From Streptomyces sp. NBC_00433 (GTDB taxonomy: Bacteria; Actinomycetota; Actinomycetes; Streptomycetales; Streptomycetaceae), in assembly GCA_036015235.1 (NCBI GenBank), contig CP107926.1, forward strand, positions 1,860,001-1,924,000: a stretch of DNA of 64,000 nucleotides. Direction: 5' to 3'. The notes under the pieces were generated by a model. It was not told where the DNA came from and made no database searches. It was given only the letters and a program-made list of their open reading frames with translations. Position numbers and translations under genes: made by a program. Below are positions 22,976 through 32,555 of this stretch, in pieces. Each line of letters starts with the position of its first letter. Within the stretch, counting starts at the first letter, position 1.

Positions 22976-25453
22976 TCAGCGCCTGCGGCGCACCGGCAGT
23001 GCCTGCTCGAACCACACGGTCTTGCCCTGCGCCGACCGGCTGGTGCCCCATTCGCGGGCCAGCCGGCTGACGATCCGCATGCCGCGCCCGCCTTCGTCCT
23101 CGGGACCCGCGCTGAGCAGGACCGGCACCCCGTGGTCGTCGTCGGACACCTCTACCAGGAGCGCGTCGGCGCGCACCAGGCGCAGTCCCACCGGCCGGTC
23201 GTGGGCGTGCCGCACGGCGTTGGTGACGACCTCGCCGACCAGCAGCTCGGCCGTCTCGGCGACGTCCGCCAGCTGCCATTTCCGCAGGGTGTCGCGGACC
23301 AGGGACCTGGCCCTGCCCACTTCCGCGGGGTCGGCGGCCAATTCCCAGGCAGCCACGTCCTCGCGCGGGATGCCGCCCAGGCGGGCCATCAGCAGCGCCA
23401 CGTCGTCCTTGCGGCCGCCGCGCGGGTTGAGGGCGCGGATGATCGTGTCGCAGGCGTCGTCCATGGACGCGGCCGGGTGCGCCGCGCTCTCGCACAGCGC
23501 GGCGAGTCCGGCGCCGATGTCCTGGCCGCGGACCTCGACCAGGCCGTCGGTGCACAGCACCAGCCGGTCGCCGGGCGCCACCGGGATCCCGACCGTCTCG
23601 AAGGGCACCCCGCCGACGCCCAGCGGTGCCCCGGTCGGCACGTCGAGTAGTTCGCTGTGGCCGTCTGCGGCCCGCACCAGGACCGGCGGGATGTGCCCGG
23701 CGTTGGCGATCAGCACCTCGGACTCGACCGGGTCGTAGACGGCGTAGAGGCAGGTGGCCAGATACTGCTCGCCGAGCCGCTGCGCCAGGTCGTCCAGATT
23801 GCGCAGCAGTTGCGCGGGCGGCAGGCCGAGCTGCGCCATGGTCTGCACGGCGGTGCGGAACTGCCCCATCATCGCCGCCGAGTTCAGCCCGTGGCCCATG
23901 ACGTCGCCGACGACCAGGGCGAGCCGCGAGCCGGACAGTTTGATGCAGTCGAACCAGTCGCCGCCGACCCTGCCGAGCCGGGTGCCCGGCAGATAGCGGG
24001 TCGCCAGGTCGCAGCCGGGCATCCGCCGCGCGATGTGCGGCAGCATGCTGTCCTGGAGGGTGTCGGCGACATTCTCCTGGTACGTGTACATCCGCGCGTT
24101 GTCGAGCACGAGCCCGGCGCGGGCGGCCAGCTCGGAGCCGGTGACGCGGTCCATGTCGTTGAAGTCGGGGCGCTCGCGGTGGCGCAGCAGGATCATGAAG
24201 CCCAGCACCACATTGCGGGCCTTCAGCGGCACGACCAGCATCGAGCGGTGGGTGATCAGCGGGCTGATGTCGCGCTTGGGGAACTGCGCCGCGATCGCAC
24301 GGCCCATCTCCTCGCTGATCCGCGGCACCATGACCGGCTCGCCGGTGGTCATGCACTGGAAGAACGGGGTCTGGGCGGGGAAGGGCATCGACTCGCCGAC
24401 CGGCACGACGTCGTCCCAGCGCCCCGGCTCGTCAGTGTGCTCAAGGGCGACGCGGTACCACATGGTGGTGACGTCGGGCGGGCCGTCGGGGAAGCCCTCG
24501 CCCGCGAGCACCTGCTCGCGCAGGTAGGTGCCTGCGACGTCGGTGAAGCGCGGCACGACGGCCGCGCTGACCTCCTGGATGGTGCGGGCCAGGTCCAGCG
24601 AGGTGCCGATCCGGCCGCTGACCTCGTTGAGGAATTCCAGGTGCTCGCGCACCACGGCGTATTCCAGGTCCGGCGCCAGCTCCTCGGCGGGCACCGACGC
24701 CGGGTCGAGCGCCGCTTCCTGCTCGGCGGCCCGCCGCCTGGCCTGCCGCTCCGCCCTGCGCGGCACACCCCAGTCGGGGGTGACGGGGACCCGGTCGTGC
24801 CGGCTGATCTCCAGCACCGGATAGCCCAGGTCGAGGACCTGCGCCACGATCCGCGCGCTCTCCAGCGGATTCATGCTGGGCAGGATCTCCGGGAGCCGCT
24901 TGGCGAGGCCGTCCGCGCCGGCGAATTCGGTGTGCAGCGCGAAGCCCGGTGCGATCCGCTCGGGGCCCGCGGCCGGCGCGTCCGGGCCGCCGGGCGTCAG
25001 CCGCCCCGCGTCGGCGGCCAGCACGAGCAGCCGCTCGGGGCCCGGGCCGACCAGCGGGTAGGCCCACCACAGCACGTCAAGGGCGCCCTCGCCGCCGTTC
25101 CCTTCACCGCCCGCGGCCGGGTCCTGCCGCGGCTCGAAGAGCCGGGCACGGCCCGCGGTGGGATACGAGCCGGCGCCCGCGAGCGACGGCTCAAGGCCCC
25201 GCCCGTCGTCCTCCTCGGAGGGATACGCCGCTCCCGGCGCCTCGGGGGCGCCGGAATCCCGCACTGCCGCGCCCTCCAGGGCGCCGACCACCGGGAGCAG
25301 ATCGACGGCGGGCTGCCCGACGGCCTCCTCACGGGAACGGCCGAACAGCCTGCGGGCGCCCGTACTCCAGTGCGACACCAGGCCCGCGGCGTCCACGACG
25401 ATCACCGCGAGCGGGATCCGGCCGGAAAGCCCTGCGGGATTGCGGCGGTCCAT
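22976..25453 (-). CDS. PAS-GAF-SpoIIE phosphatase with C-terminal anti-sigma-type kinase domain
   Basis: 825 aa. A PAS-like domain (about 10-100), a linker, a GAF domain (about 320-470), a SpoIIE/PP2C phosphatase (about 480-690; metal Asp in GGDWFD near 497, GDVMGHG, CTDGLVE, RKDDVALL) and an RsbW-like HATPase (about 695-825; GEVVTNAVRHA, SDDDHGVP, GGRGMRIV). Such fusions are common in Streptomyces and control partner-switching of sigma factors: the phosphatase acts on anti-sigma antagonists and the kinase on the same targets. The ATG is picked because the PAS domain begins there. Confidence 0.88.
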   Translation of the reverse strand: MDRRNPAGLSGRIPLAVIVVDAAGLVSHWSTGARRLFGRSREEAVGQPAVDLLPVVGALEGAAVRDSGAPEAPGAAYPSEEDDGRGLEPSLAGAGSYPTAGRARLFEPRQDPAAGGEGNGGEGALDVLWWAYPLVGPGPERLLVLAADAGRLTPGGPDAPAAGPERIAPGFALHTEFAGADGLAKRLPEILPSMNPLESARIVAQVLDLGYPVLEISRHDRVPVTPDWGVPRRAERQARRRAAEQEAALDPASVPAEELAPDLEYAVVREHLEFLNEVSGRIGTSLDLARTIQEVSAAVVPRFTDVAGTYLREQVLAGEGFPDGPPDVTTMWYRVALEHTDEPGRWDDVVPVGESMPFPAQTPFFQCMTTGEPVMVPRISEEMGRAIAAQFPKRDISPLITHRSMLVVPLKARNVVLGFMILLRHRERPDFNDMDRVTGSELAARAGLVLDNARMYTYQENVADTLQDSMLPHIARRMPGCDLATRYLPGTRLGRVGGDWFDCIKLSGSRLALVVGDVMGHGLNSAAMMGQFRTAVQTMAQLGLPPAQLLRNLDDLAQRLGEQYLATCLYAVYDPVESEVLIANAGHIPPVLVRAADGHSELLDVPTGAPLGVGGVPFETVGIPVAPGDRLVLCTDGLVEVRGQDIGAGLAALCESAAHPAASMDDACDTIIRALNPRGGRKDDVALLMARLGGIPREDVAAWELAADPAEVGRARSLVRDTLRKWQLADVAETAELLVGEVVTNAVRHAHDRPVGLRLVRADALLVEVSDDDHGVPVLLSAGPEDEGGRGMRIVSRLAREWGTSRSAQGKTVWFEQALPVRRRR

Positions 25454-25673
25454 GGTTCGTCGGGCTCCTTCCCCCGGCAGCCGAGTACCCCGTTCCGGCG
25501 GGTGGGCACACCCGTCCGGCGCAGGCTCCGCGGCGCCGCTACCACGGTACGGCCGGGCGGGCTTCGCCGAAGGCAAAGGCGGGAAACCGGGCGCACGCCC
25601 GCGCGCGAGCAACCGCACGAGCCGTGCTAGCGTCCAAACTCTGTGTTCGAACTCTGATCCGAGCCGCTCAACG

Positions 25674-25694
25674 GGTGGGGGTTCGATCCCCGCC
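25674..25694 (+). other. Hairpin in the leader of the membrane-protein gene, T-arm-like
   Basis: GGTGGGG (25674-25680) pairs with CCCCGCC (25688-25694) around a 7-nt GTTCGAT loop. The loop sequence and size recall a tRNA T-arm, but no acceptor, anticodon or D-arm surrounds it, so it is not a tRNA. It lies 52 nt before the GTG of the membrane protein and could be a leader element or a tRNA-derived scar. Confidence 0.4.
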
Positions 25695-25745
25695 GGGTGT
25701 CAGCCGGCCGGGGCATCCACACCGCCCGCCACCGGAAGAGGCTCT

Positions 25746-27413
25746 GTGACGACCTGGCAGCCTGCGCGTGTTTCCGTGCCCAGGAAACCCAAGGCACTGC
25801 TTCGCCGGGCGAATGTACGCCATCCGGTCGTCGTGGCGACCGCGGCCGCCTTCGTGCTCCATGTCCTGTGGGCCTTCTTCCTGGCCAAGGACTCCGGCGA
25901 CATGGCCGCGCAGTACGCCTGGACCGACTTCATACGCGCCCATCCCTCGGCCTCGTACAACCTGTCCTGGTACGGCGGGATGCACCCCGCCTCCTACAGC
26001 ATCCTGTCGCCGTACATCATGGCCGCGCTCGGGGTGCGGACCACCGCGGTGATCGCCGGCACACTGTCGGCGACGGTCGGCGCGGCACTGCTCATGCGGG
26101 GCGGTGTCCGCCGTCCGATGGTGCCGGCGCTGTGGACGACGTTCGCTCTTTGGTGTGACGTCGTCTCCGGCCGGGTGACCTTCGCGCTCGGCATGCTCTT
26201 CGCGATGGTCGCCACCCTTGTGCTCTTCCCCGCCGCCGCGAACCTGCGCGGGCGCTCACCGCGGCTCGCCACGGCGGTGGTGATGACCGCGCTGGCCACC
26301 ATGTGCAGCCCCGTCGCGGGGCTCTTCATGCTGGTGGTCGCCGCCGCGCTGTTCCTGACCGGCCGCAGGACCGACAGCTACGTGCTGGCCGCGGTTCCGC
26401 CGCTCGTGGTCGGCGCGACCTCGCTGCTCTTCCCGTTCTACGGGGTGCAGCCCTTCAACTGGTATTTCGCGATCATCCCCTTCGCCATCACGGTGGTGAC
26501 CGCCCTGGTGGTGCCGAAGTCCTGGCGCGAGATGCGCGCCGGGTCCTGGGTCTACGCCGCCGGTGTCGCGCTGACCTGGGTGATCCCCTCCCCCATCGGA
26601 AGCAACGTGGAACGCCTCGCGCTGCTCTTCGGCGGCACGGTGCTGCTGCTGGTGGCCCGCGGCAGCCACTGGACCGGGCGGCGCCTGCTGGCCCTGTGGC
26701 TGGCCTTCGCCGGGGTGGCCGGGTGGCAGATCGCCAAGCCGATAGTGGACCAGGTCAACACCTCCGCGGTCAGCTCCACCGTCCAGCACGCACCGCCGCT
26801 GATCGCCGAACTGCAGAAGGTGCACGCGGACAAGGGCCGCGTCGAGGTCGTCCCCTTGCGCTCGCACTGGGAGGCGTCCGGCCTGTCGCCGTACGTGAAC
26901 CTGGCCCGCGGCTGGAACCGGCAGGCCGACGTCGAGCGCAACCCGCTCTTCTACGACGGCACGCTGAACGCCGAGAGCTACCGGGAGTGGCTGGAGCACT
27001 GGAGCGTCTACTACGTGGTGCTGCCGTCCGACCAGCCGGACGGCGCGGCCGTGGCCGAGGCGAAGCTCGTGCGCTCCGCGCCGGAGTGGCTGCTCCCGGT
27101 GTGGCACGACGAGAACTGGCAGGTCTTCAAGGTCTCCGGCGACGTCGACCCGCTGGCCGACCCGCCCGCGACCGTCGAGGAGGCCGGCCCGGCCGAGCTG
27201 ACGGTCTCCATGCCGACCGCCGGCTCCGTGCTGCTGCGTATCCCCTGGTCACCAGTGCTGGGCATCGAGGGCACGGACGACAATCGGCACGGATGCCTCA
27301 TGCCTGACGGCGAGTGGACGCGGCTCAATGTGCCGGCCGCCGGCACGTACCGGATCGGCGGCTCCTACGCCTCCATCCGGGGCACGCAGTGCCCCAAGCC
27401 CAAGACCCCGTAG
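25746..27413 (+). CDS. Large polytopic membrane protein, possible glycosyltransferase-like
   Basis: 555 aa with about 10-12 membrane helices from residue 28 to about 345, followed by a soluble C-terminal domain of about 200 residues with a beta-rich tail. The early extracytoplasmic loop (DSGDMAAQYAWTDFIRAHPSASYNLSWYGGMHPASYS) resembles lipid-linked-sugar glycosyltransferases of the GT-C kind, where an acidic residue near the first helix is catalytic. Annotation as an MFS protein would be misleading. A GTG start is used. Its role in cell-envelope glycan building is inference. Confidence 0.65.
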   Translation: MTTWQPARVSVPRKPKALLRRANVRHPVVVATAAAFVLHVLWAFFLAKDSGDMAAQYAWTDFIRAHPSASYNLSWYGGMHPASYSILSPYIMAALGVRTTAVIAGTLSATVGAALLMRGGVRRPMVPALWTTFALWCDVVSGRVTFALGMLFAMVATLVLFPAAANLRGRSPRLATAVVMTALATMCSPVAGLFMLVVAAALFLTGRRTDSYVLAAVPPLVVGATSLLFPFYGVQPFNWYFAIIPFAITVVTALVVPKSWREMRAGSWVYAAGVALTWVIPSPIGSNVERLALLFGGTVLLLVARGSHWTGRRLLALWLAFAGVAGWQIAKPIVDQVNTSAVSSTVQHAPPLIAELQKVHADKGRVEVVPLRSHWEASGLSPYVNLARGWNRQADVERNPLFYDGTLNAESYREWLEHWSVYYVVLPSDQPDGAAVAEAKLVRSAPEWLLPVWHDENWQVFKVSGDVDPLADPPATVEEAGPAELTVSMPTAGSVLLRIPWSPVLGIEGTDDNRHGCLMPDGEWTRLNVPAAGTYRIGGSYASIRGTQCPKPKTP

Positions 27414-28003
27414 GCCCTGGCCCCCCGCGGCACGGCTGCGTAAGGCGGCGCCTTCCAGGGGCGCCCACCACCGGCCGGTGGTCCGGCACGGACCGCCGCT
27501 TTCGGCCGGTGCCGACCCGCGCGCCCGGTGGGGGCTTGTCGCGCAGTTCCCCGCGCCCCTGGAAGGGCGCCGCCCAGCGCAGAGGGCAACCCCAGGGGCG
27601 CGGGGCCACGCGCGCAACCCACCACCCGCCGGTGGTCCGGCACGAACCGAACAGCCGCTTTCGGACGGTGACGACCCGCGCCACCGTGGGGGCTTGTCGC
27701 GCAGTTCCCCGCGCCCCTGAGGTGGTGACGGTCGTCGCCACACGACGGTGAGTGGTGGGCCGGTCGCGCAGTTCCCCGCGCCCCCGAAGGGCGCCGCCCA
27801 GCGCGGAGGGCAACCCCAGGGGCGCGGGGAACTGCGCGCGCAACCCACCACCGGCCGGTGGTCCGGGGCGGACCGAACAGCCCCTTGCGGACGGTGGCGA
27901 CCCGCGCGCCCGGAGGGAGCCGTCGCGCAGTTCCCCGCGCCCCTGGGGCGGTGAGGGTCGTCGCCACACAACGGCGAGTGGTGGGCCGGGACACCCGGAG
28001 GGG
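27414..28003. repeat. Mosaic intergenic repeat cluster (590 bp)
   Basis: No gene is supported here. Three block types recur in mixed order: the palindrome ACCACCGGCCGGTGGT (27467-27482, and again near 27848) with its flank; the core GCGCAGTTCCCCGCGCCCCT near 27541, 27699, 27766 and 27925, with the reverse form at 27818-27839; and two larger blocks, cgccgcccagcgc-gagggcaacccc (near 27567 and 27790) and gtcgtcgccacac-acgg-gagtggtggg (near 27731 and 27958). The cluster separates convergent genes and can fold into many hairpins, so it may end transcription both ways. Confidence 0.8.
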
Positions 28004-30535
28004 CTAGTCCGGGTGGCCGAGTTGGAGGTCGCGTTCGGTGCGGCCGCCGCCGGCCACTTGGAGGACGGTGGCCACCGGCGGGTAACCGGCCGCGATGACG
28101 GTGTATTCGCCGGCCGCGAGGTCCACGAAGCGGAAGTGGCCGTCCGCGGCGGTGGTGACGGAGTCGACGACATTGCCCGCGGCGTCGAGGAGGGTGACGC
28201 GGGCGTCCTCGACCAGGCGGCCGCCGGGGGCGCGGACGGTGCCGCGCAGGACCGCGCCGCCGGCCAGTTCGACGTCCTGGCGGGTCTCCCGGGAGGCCTG
28301 GACGGTGACGGGGAGCGCGGCGGGGCGGTAGGCGGGGGCGCTGGCGGCCAGCGTGTATTCGCCGGCGACCAGTTCCGCCAGGACGTACGCGCCCTCACGG
28401 CCGCTGCGCGAGGTGGCCACGACGTCGCCGCGCACGTCGGTGAGGGTCACGATCGCGTCCCGCACGGGTGTGCCGTCGGCGGTGCGCACGGCCCCCGCGA
28501 GGCGGCCGGCGCCGCCGAGGACCACGTCGAGGTCGACCGGGTGGTCGCCGACGGTGACGCTGACCGCCTGCGGCTGGTGGCCGCCGGCCGCGGCGATCAG
28601 GACGTAGCTGCCGGCGCCCGGGGTGCTCAGCGCGTAGCGGCCGTCCTCCCCGGTGGCGCCGCGGCCGATCTGCCGTCCGGTGCCGTCGATCAGGGTGAGC
28701 GCGGCCCGGCCGACGCTGCTGCCGTCGGAGTGCTGGACGGTGCCGCAGACGGCGACGCCGCTTCGCGGCGGCGGGGTGGACAGCCGACGGGCGCCGGGCA
28801 GCGGCGCGTCGGCGGCGGCGCCGTCGAGGTGGCCCGTCGCGGGGGCGTCGTACGCGGTCGTGGCGGCGCTCGCGGCGGCGGTGCCGTGCTGGGTGACCAA
28901 GGGTTTCTCCTTGAGCAGGAAGGCGAAGAGGAAGCCGAGGACGAGCACCGGCACCAGGTAGAGGAAGATCCGCGGCATGGCGTCGGCGTACGCCTGCACA
29001 TAGCCGTCGCGCACCGCGGCGGGCAGGGTGCGGACCAGTTGCGGGGTGACCGACTGCGGGTCGGGCAGATGTGCGCCGTGCGGCAGCTCGACGGCCAGCC
29101 GCTTGCCGAGCCGGTTCGCGAAGAGCGTGCCGAAGACGGCGGCGCCGACCGAGCCGCCGATCTGCCGGAAGTAGTTGTTGGCGCTGGTGGCGGACCCGAT
29201 GTCGGCGGGGCTCACCGAATTCTGCACGGCGAGCACCAGGACGGGCAGCACCAGGCCGATGCCGAGGCCCAGCACGGCCATGTAGACGCTGTAGGTGAGC
29301 TGCGGGGTGTCGGCGTCCATCAGCGAGAGCATCCACATGCCGGCCGCGGACAGGGCGCCGCCGACGATGGGGAAGATCTTGTACCGCCCGGTGCGGCTGA
29401 TGAGCTGGCCGCCGACGATGGACGCCACCACGACGCCGAGCATCATCGGCAGCATCAGCAGCCCGGAGCCGGTGGCGCTGGCCCCGTCGACCATCTGCAG
29501 GAAGGTCGGCAGGTAGCTGGCCGCGCCGAAGAGGGCGATGCCGACGACGCAGCCGATCAGCGCGGTGACGTTGAAGACCCCGTCGCGGAAGAGCCGCAGC
29601 GGGATGACCGGCTCCGGGGCGAAGCGCTCGACCAGCAGGAAGAGCAGCGCGCAGCCGACCGCGGCGGCGCCGAGGCCGAGGATCTGCCGGGACTGCCAGT
29701 CGTATTTCGAGCCGCCCCAGGTGGTGATCAGCACCAGGCAGGTGGAGCCGGCGGCCAGCAGCAGGGCGCCGAGCACGTCGAGCCGGGGGCGGGCGCTGGG
29801 TTTGGGGAGCTTCAGCACCAGCGTGATGACGATCAGGGTGACCACGCCGAAGGGGATGTTGACGGCGAAGCACCAGCGCCAGGAGGCGTGGTCGGTGAAG
29901 AAGCCGCCGAGCAGCGGTCCTGCGACCGAGGCGAGGCCGAAGGCCGCGCCGATCATGCCCATGTAGCGGCCGCGCTCACGGGGCGGGACGATGTCGGCCA
30001 TGATCGCCTGCACGCCGATCATCAGCCCGCCGCCGCCGATGCCCTGGACCGCGCGGAAGGCGATCAGCTCGTTCATGGAGCGCGACCAGGCGGCCAGGGC
30101 TGAGCCGGCGACGAAGGTCAGGATCGCGAACTGGAAGACGCCCTTGCGGCCGAAGAGGTCGCCGAGCTTGCCGTAGATGGGCAGGCCGATGGTGGAGGCC
30201 AGCAGATACGCGGTGACGACCCAGGACATCTGGTCGAGGCCGTGCAGCTCGCCGACGATCTTCGGCAGGGCGGTGGCCACGATCATCTGGTCGAGGGCGG
30301 CCAGCAGCAGCGCCAGCATCAGGCCGAGGAAGACCAGCCGGACCCGGCGGGGGGTCAGATCGGGCCCGCCGCCGGGTGTGCCCGCGGCGGGCGCGGGCCC
30401 GGTGCCCGCGGCCTTCGTCGTGCCTTCGGCCAGGGCGGTGGCAGCGCCGGGACCGCCGCCGCTGTCGCCCCCTCCGCCCCCGCCTCCGTCCTCGGTCAGT
30501 GCCGCCGTCCGGTCGGTCAGCGTGCTGCCAGCCAC
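28004..30535 (-). CDS. MFS (DHA2-type) exporter fused to three carboxypeptidase-regulatory-like domains
   Basis: 843 aa. After a Gly-rich N-terminal tail, about 14 helices span residues 68-540 with the DHA2 signatures [17 protein letters not shown] and GRRxG-like [12 protein letters not shown]. Residues about 593-843 hold three tandem beta-sandwich repeats, each opening with a pattern like [20 protein letters not shown] and closing with GEYTLAA, typical of carboxypeptidase-regulatory-like folds. The exporter part should pump drugs or metabolites by proton exchange. The C-terminal repeats would face one side of the membrane and may bind a partner or the wall. The fusion is the notable feature. 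Confidence 0.86.
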   Translation of the reverse strand: MAGSTLTDRTAALTEDGGGGGGGDSGGGPGAATALAEGTTKAAGTGPAPAAGTPGGGPDLTPRRVRLVFLGLMLALLLAALDQMIVATALPKIVGELHGLDQMSWVVTAYLLASTIGLPIYGKLGDLFGRKGVFQFAILTFVAGSALAAWSRSMNELIAFRAVQGIGGGGLMIGVQAIMADIVPPRERGRYMGMIGAAFGLASVAGPLLGGFFTDHASWRWCFAVNIPFGVVTLIVITLVLKLPKPSARPRLDVLGALLLAAGSTCLVLITTWGGSKYDWQSRQILGLGAAAVGCALLFLLVERFAPEPVIPLRLFRDGVFNVTALIGCVVGIALFGAASYLPTFLQMVDGASATGSGLLMLPMMLGVVVASIVGGQLISRTGRYKIFPIVGGALSAAGMWMLSLMDADTPQLTYSVYMAVLGLGIGLVLPVLVLAVQNSVSPADIGSATSANNYFRQIGGSVGAAVFGTLFANRLGKRLAVELPHGAHLPDPQSVTPQLVRTLPAAVRDGYVQAYADAMPRIFLYLVPVLVLGFLFAFLLKEKPLVTQHGTAAASAATTAYDAPATGHLDGAAADAPLPGARRLSTPPPRSGVAVCGTVQHSDGSSVGRAALTLIDGTGRQIGRGATGEDGRYALSTPGAGSYVLIAAAGGHQPQAVSVTVGDHPVDLDVVLGGAGRLAGAVRTADGTPVRDAIVTLTDVRGDVVATSRSGREGAYVLAELVAGEYTLAASAPAYRPAALPVTVQASRETRQDVELAGGAVLRGTVRAPGGRLVEDARVTLLDAAGNVVDSVTTAADGHFRFVDLAAGEYTVIAAGYPPVATVLQVAGGGRTERDLQLGHPD

Positions 30536-30681
30536 CCTTCACTCCCCTCGTCACACCTGTTGCGCCACCGTCTCCCGCATGAGGCGACAACGAAGCAGTG
30601 GCGCGGCGATTCTCAGGAAGTAGGCAAAACCACCCTTATCAGTGAAAGATCACGAAACCAACCGGGTGAGGGTGCGGGGTG

Positions 30682-31140
30682 CTATGCGGCGGGCGCACCG
30701 CTCTCGACGTCGGCGGCGAGCGCCGCCAGGATCGCGTCGTAGATGCGGTTGAGGCCCTTGGGGGCGAAGGTGCGCTCGAAGAAGCCGCCGACGCCGGTCG
30801 CGCCCTGCCAGTGGGTGGCGGCGACCACCTTGCTGCCGCCCTCGCCGGACGGGGTGACCGTCCAGGTGGTGACGAGCGTGGAATTGCGGTCGGTCTCGAC
30901 CAGCTGCCGCGCGGCGGGGGCGGTGACGTCGAGCACGCAGTCCCGCACCCGCTTGCTCGTGGCCTGGAGCCTCCAGTGCACGACGGTGCCCGCGCCGGTG
31001 CCGCCCTCGCGCACCTCGTACTCGCTGAACTGCTCAGGGAGCACCCGGCCGCGGGTGCCCGCGTAGTCGGCGAGGGCGTCGTACACCCGCTCAGGCTCCG
31101 CCGCGACGATCCGCTCCGTGGTGGCCTCGACCAGCGCCAT
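30682..31140 (-). CDS. SRPBCC (polyketide cyclase-like) protein
   Basis: 152 aa helix-grip protein: TTERIVAAEPERVYDALADYAGTRGRVLPEQFSEYEV followed by beta strands (GTGAGTVVHWRLQA, TLVTTWTVTP) and a long C-terminal helix (FERTFAPKGLNRIYDAILAAL). These bind or process hydrophobic ligands. It is divergent from the radical SAM gene. Function is unknown beyond the fold. Confidence 0.8.
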   Translation of the reverse strand: MALVEATTERIVAAEPERVYDALADYAGTRGRVLPEQFSEYEVREGGTGAGTVVHWRLQATSKRVRDCVLDVTAPAARQLVETDRNSTLVTTWTVTPSGEGGSKVVAATHWQGATGVGGFFERTFAPKGLNRIYDAILAALAADVESGAPAA

Positions 31141-31206
31141 GAATTCTCCTCGGTCCGTGTCCGTGCACGTTGTTCACGCGCCGCACAAGCCAACCACACC
31201 CGCTTT

Positions 31207-31226
31207 TCGAATCTGTGTTCTATTGT
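31207..31226 (+). promoter_or_regulatory. LexA-like box overlapping a -10 in front of the radical SAM gene
   Basis: TCGAATCTGTGTTCTA (31207-31222) matches 10 of 12 fixed positions of the actinobacterial SOS box TCGAAC-N4-GTTCGA. A TATTGT hexamer (31221-31226) overlaps its end and would serve as -10, so LexA binding would block it. From memory, the mycobacterial relative of this gene (Rv2578c) is in the LexA regulon, which fits, but this should be checked. Confidence 0.55.
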
Positions 31227-31265
31227 GGGGGCAGACGGCACACCCGACGACCGGAGGAGGGCGCG

Positions 31266-32396
31266 ATGCGCTGGGACCAGCAGGGCCGGGGTGACGCCAC
31301 GGCCGCGCTCTTCGGCACCGACGCGGTGACCCGCCGCTTCGACACCCCCGAATTCCGCGGTATCACCTTCCACGAGGTGCGGGCCAAGTCGATCCTGAAC
31401 CGGGTGCCAGGCGCGTCGCGGATGCCCTTCGAGTGGACGGTCAACCCCTACCGCGGGTGCAGCCACGCCTGCGTCTACTGCTTCGCGCGCAAGACGCACA
31501 GCTATCTGGACCTGGACACCGGGCACGACTTCGACACCCAGATCGTGGTGAAGACCAATGCCGCGGAGCTGCTGCGCCGCGAGCTGGCCGCGCCCCGCTG
31601 GCAGGGCGACCACATCGCGATGGGCACGAATGTCGACTGCTACCAGCGGGCCGAGGGCCGCTACCAGCTGATGCCCGGCATCCTGGCGGCGCTGCGGGAC
31701 CGGGCCAACCCCTTCTCGATCCTCACCAAGGGCTCGCTGATCCTGCGCGATCTCGAACTGGTGCGGCAGGCCGCGCGCGTCACCGAGGTGTCCATCGCGC
31801 TGTCCGTCGGCTTCCTCGACGGCGAGCTGTGGCGCAGCGTGGAATCGGGCACGCCTTCCCCCCAGACGCGCCTCGCGGTCTGCCGCACCCTCAGCGAGAA
31901 CGGCATACCGTCCTCGGTGCTGATGGCGCCGGTGCTGCCCTTCCTGAGCGACTCGCCCGAGCAGTTGCGGGCGACGGTCCGTGCCATCGCGGCGACCGGG
32001 GCGGGGTCGATCACCCCGCTGGTGCTGCATCTGCGCCCCGGCGCCCGGGAGTGGTACATGTCGTGGCTGGCCCGCAACCACCCGCATCTCGTGCGGCGTT
32101 ACGAGGCGCTGTACGCGGGCGGGTCGTATGCGCCGACCTGGTATCAGCGCCGGATCACCCGCCAGGTGCACGAATTCGCGGCCGAGTTCGGCTGCGGCCC
32201 GGCCCGCGGGACCGGCTTCCGGCAGGACCCGAGGGAGGACCGGGAGCCGGCGCGCGACCAGGATCAGGCGCGGCCGCAGGGCCGGGGAGGGCGGGCGCAG
32301 GGTCCGGCGGGGGCACAGGAGCCGCCCGCCGCCATACCCGCGTCCCGCCCGCCCGTGGAGCCCGGGGCCGGGGACACCCAGCTCACCCTGCTCTGA
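31266..32396 (+). CDS. Rv2578c-like radical SAM protein (SplB-related)
   Basis: 376 aa. The radical SAM cluster motif is Cys65-x3-Cys69-x2-Cys72 in NPYRGCSHACVYCFAR, early in the chain as in spore-photoproduct-lyase-like proteins. The core ends near residue 325; a proline/charged tail without clear fold follows. The ATG has GGAGGAGG about 7 bases upstream. Members are widespread in actinobacteria and linked to DNA-damage regulation; the reaction is not established. The LexA-like box upstream supports a DNA-repair role. Confidence 0.87.
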   Translation: MRWDQQGRGDATAALFGTDAVTRRFDTPEFRGITFHEVRAKSILNRVPGASRMPFEWTVNPYRGCSHACVYCFARKTHSYLDLDTGHDFDTQIVVKTNAAELLRRELAAPRWQGDHIAMGTNVDCYQRAEGRYQLMPGILAALRDRANPFSILTKGSLILRDLELVRQAARVTEVSIALSVGFLDGELWRSVESGTPSPQTRLAVCRTLSENGIPSSVLMAPVLPFLSDSPEQLRATVRAIAATGAGSITPLVLHLRPGAREWYMSWLARNHPHLVRRYEALYAGGSYAPTWYQRRITRQVHEFAAEFGCGPARGTGFRQDPREDREPARDQDQARPQGRGGRAQGPAGAQEPPAAIPASRPPVEPGAGDTQLTLL

Positions 32397-32426
32397 CGGG
32401 ACGGCGCCGCGCGCGCCGCCACATCT

Positions 32427-32465
32427 TCTGCCGGCCGTACTCCACGGGGGCGTACGGCCGGCAGA
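32427..32465 (+). terminator. Strong hairpin terminator after the radical SAM gene
   Basis: A perfect 14-bp stem: TCTGCCGGCCGTAC (32427-32440) pairs with GTACGGCCGGCAGA (32452-32465) around an 11-nt loop. It starts 31 nt past the stop codon. There is no T-run, typical of high-GC terminators. Confidence 0.75.
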
Positions 32466-32541
32466 TCACCGGCCGCCGCGGGACCGTTCGCGCTCATCTG
32501 TCGGCGGTGCAGATCACATGCGCGCAGGGGTGGCGCCGAAG

Positions 32542-32555
32542 TTACTCGCCAGTTA
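32542..32555. promoter_or_regulatory. TTAC-N6-GTTA box upstream of the hydroxyacyl-CoA dehydrogenase
   Basis: TTACTCGCCAGTTA is an inverted repeat with one mismatch (TTACT/AGTTA). It shares the TTAC-N6-GTAA layout of two perfect boxes before the SCP2-like gene at 45.7 kb. This could be the operator of a regulator of lipid genes acting at both sites. It lies 222 bp before the start codon. Confidence 0.4.

Noticed and set aside
25641-25660. GTTCGAAC as a LexA box before the membrane-protein gene
   Set aside because: The half-sites are in the wrong order (GTTC then GAAC without the 4-base spacer), so it is not an SOS box.
25661-25700. Possible tRNA gene (GGTTCGATCC motif)
   Set aside because: Only a T-arm-like hairpin is present. 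No D-arm, anticodon arm, matching acceptor stem or CCA-side discriminator could be found on either side.
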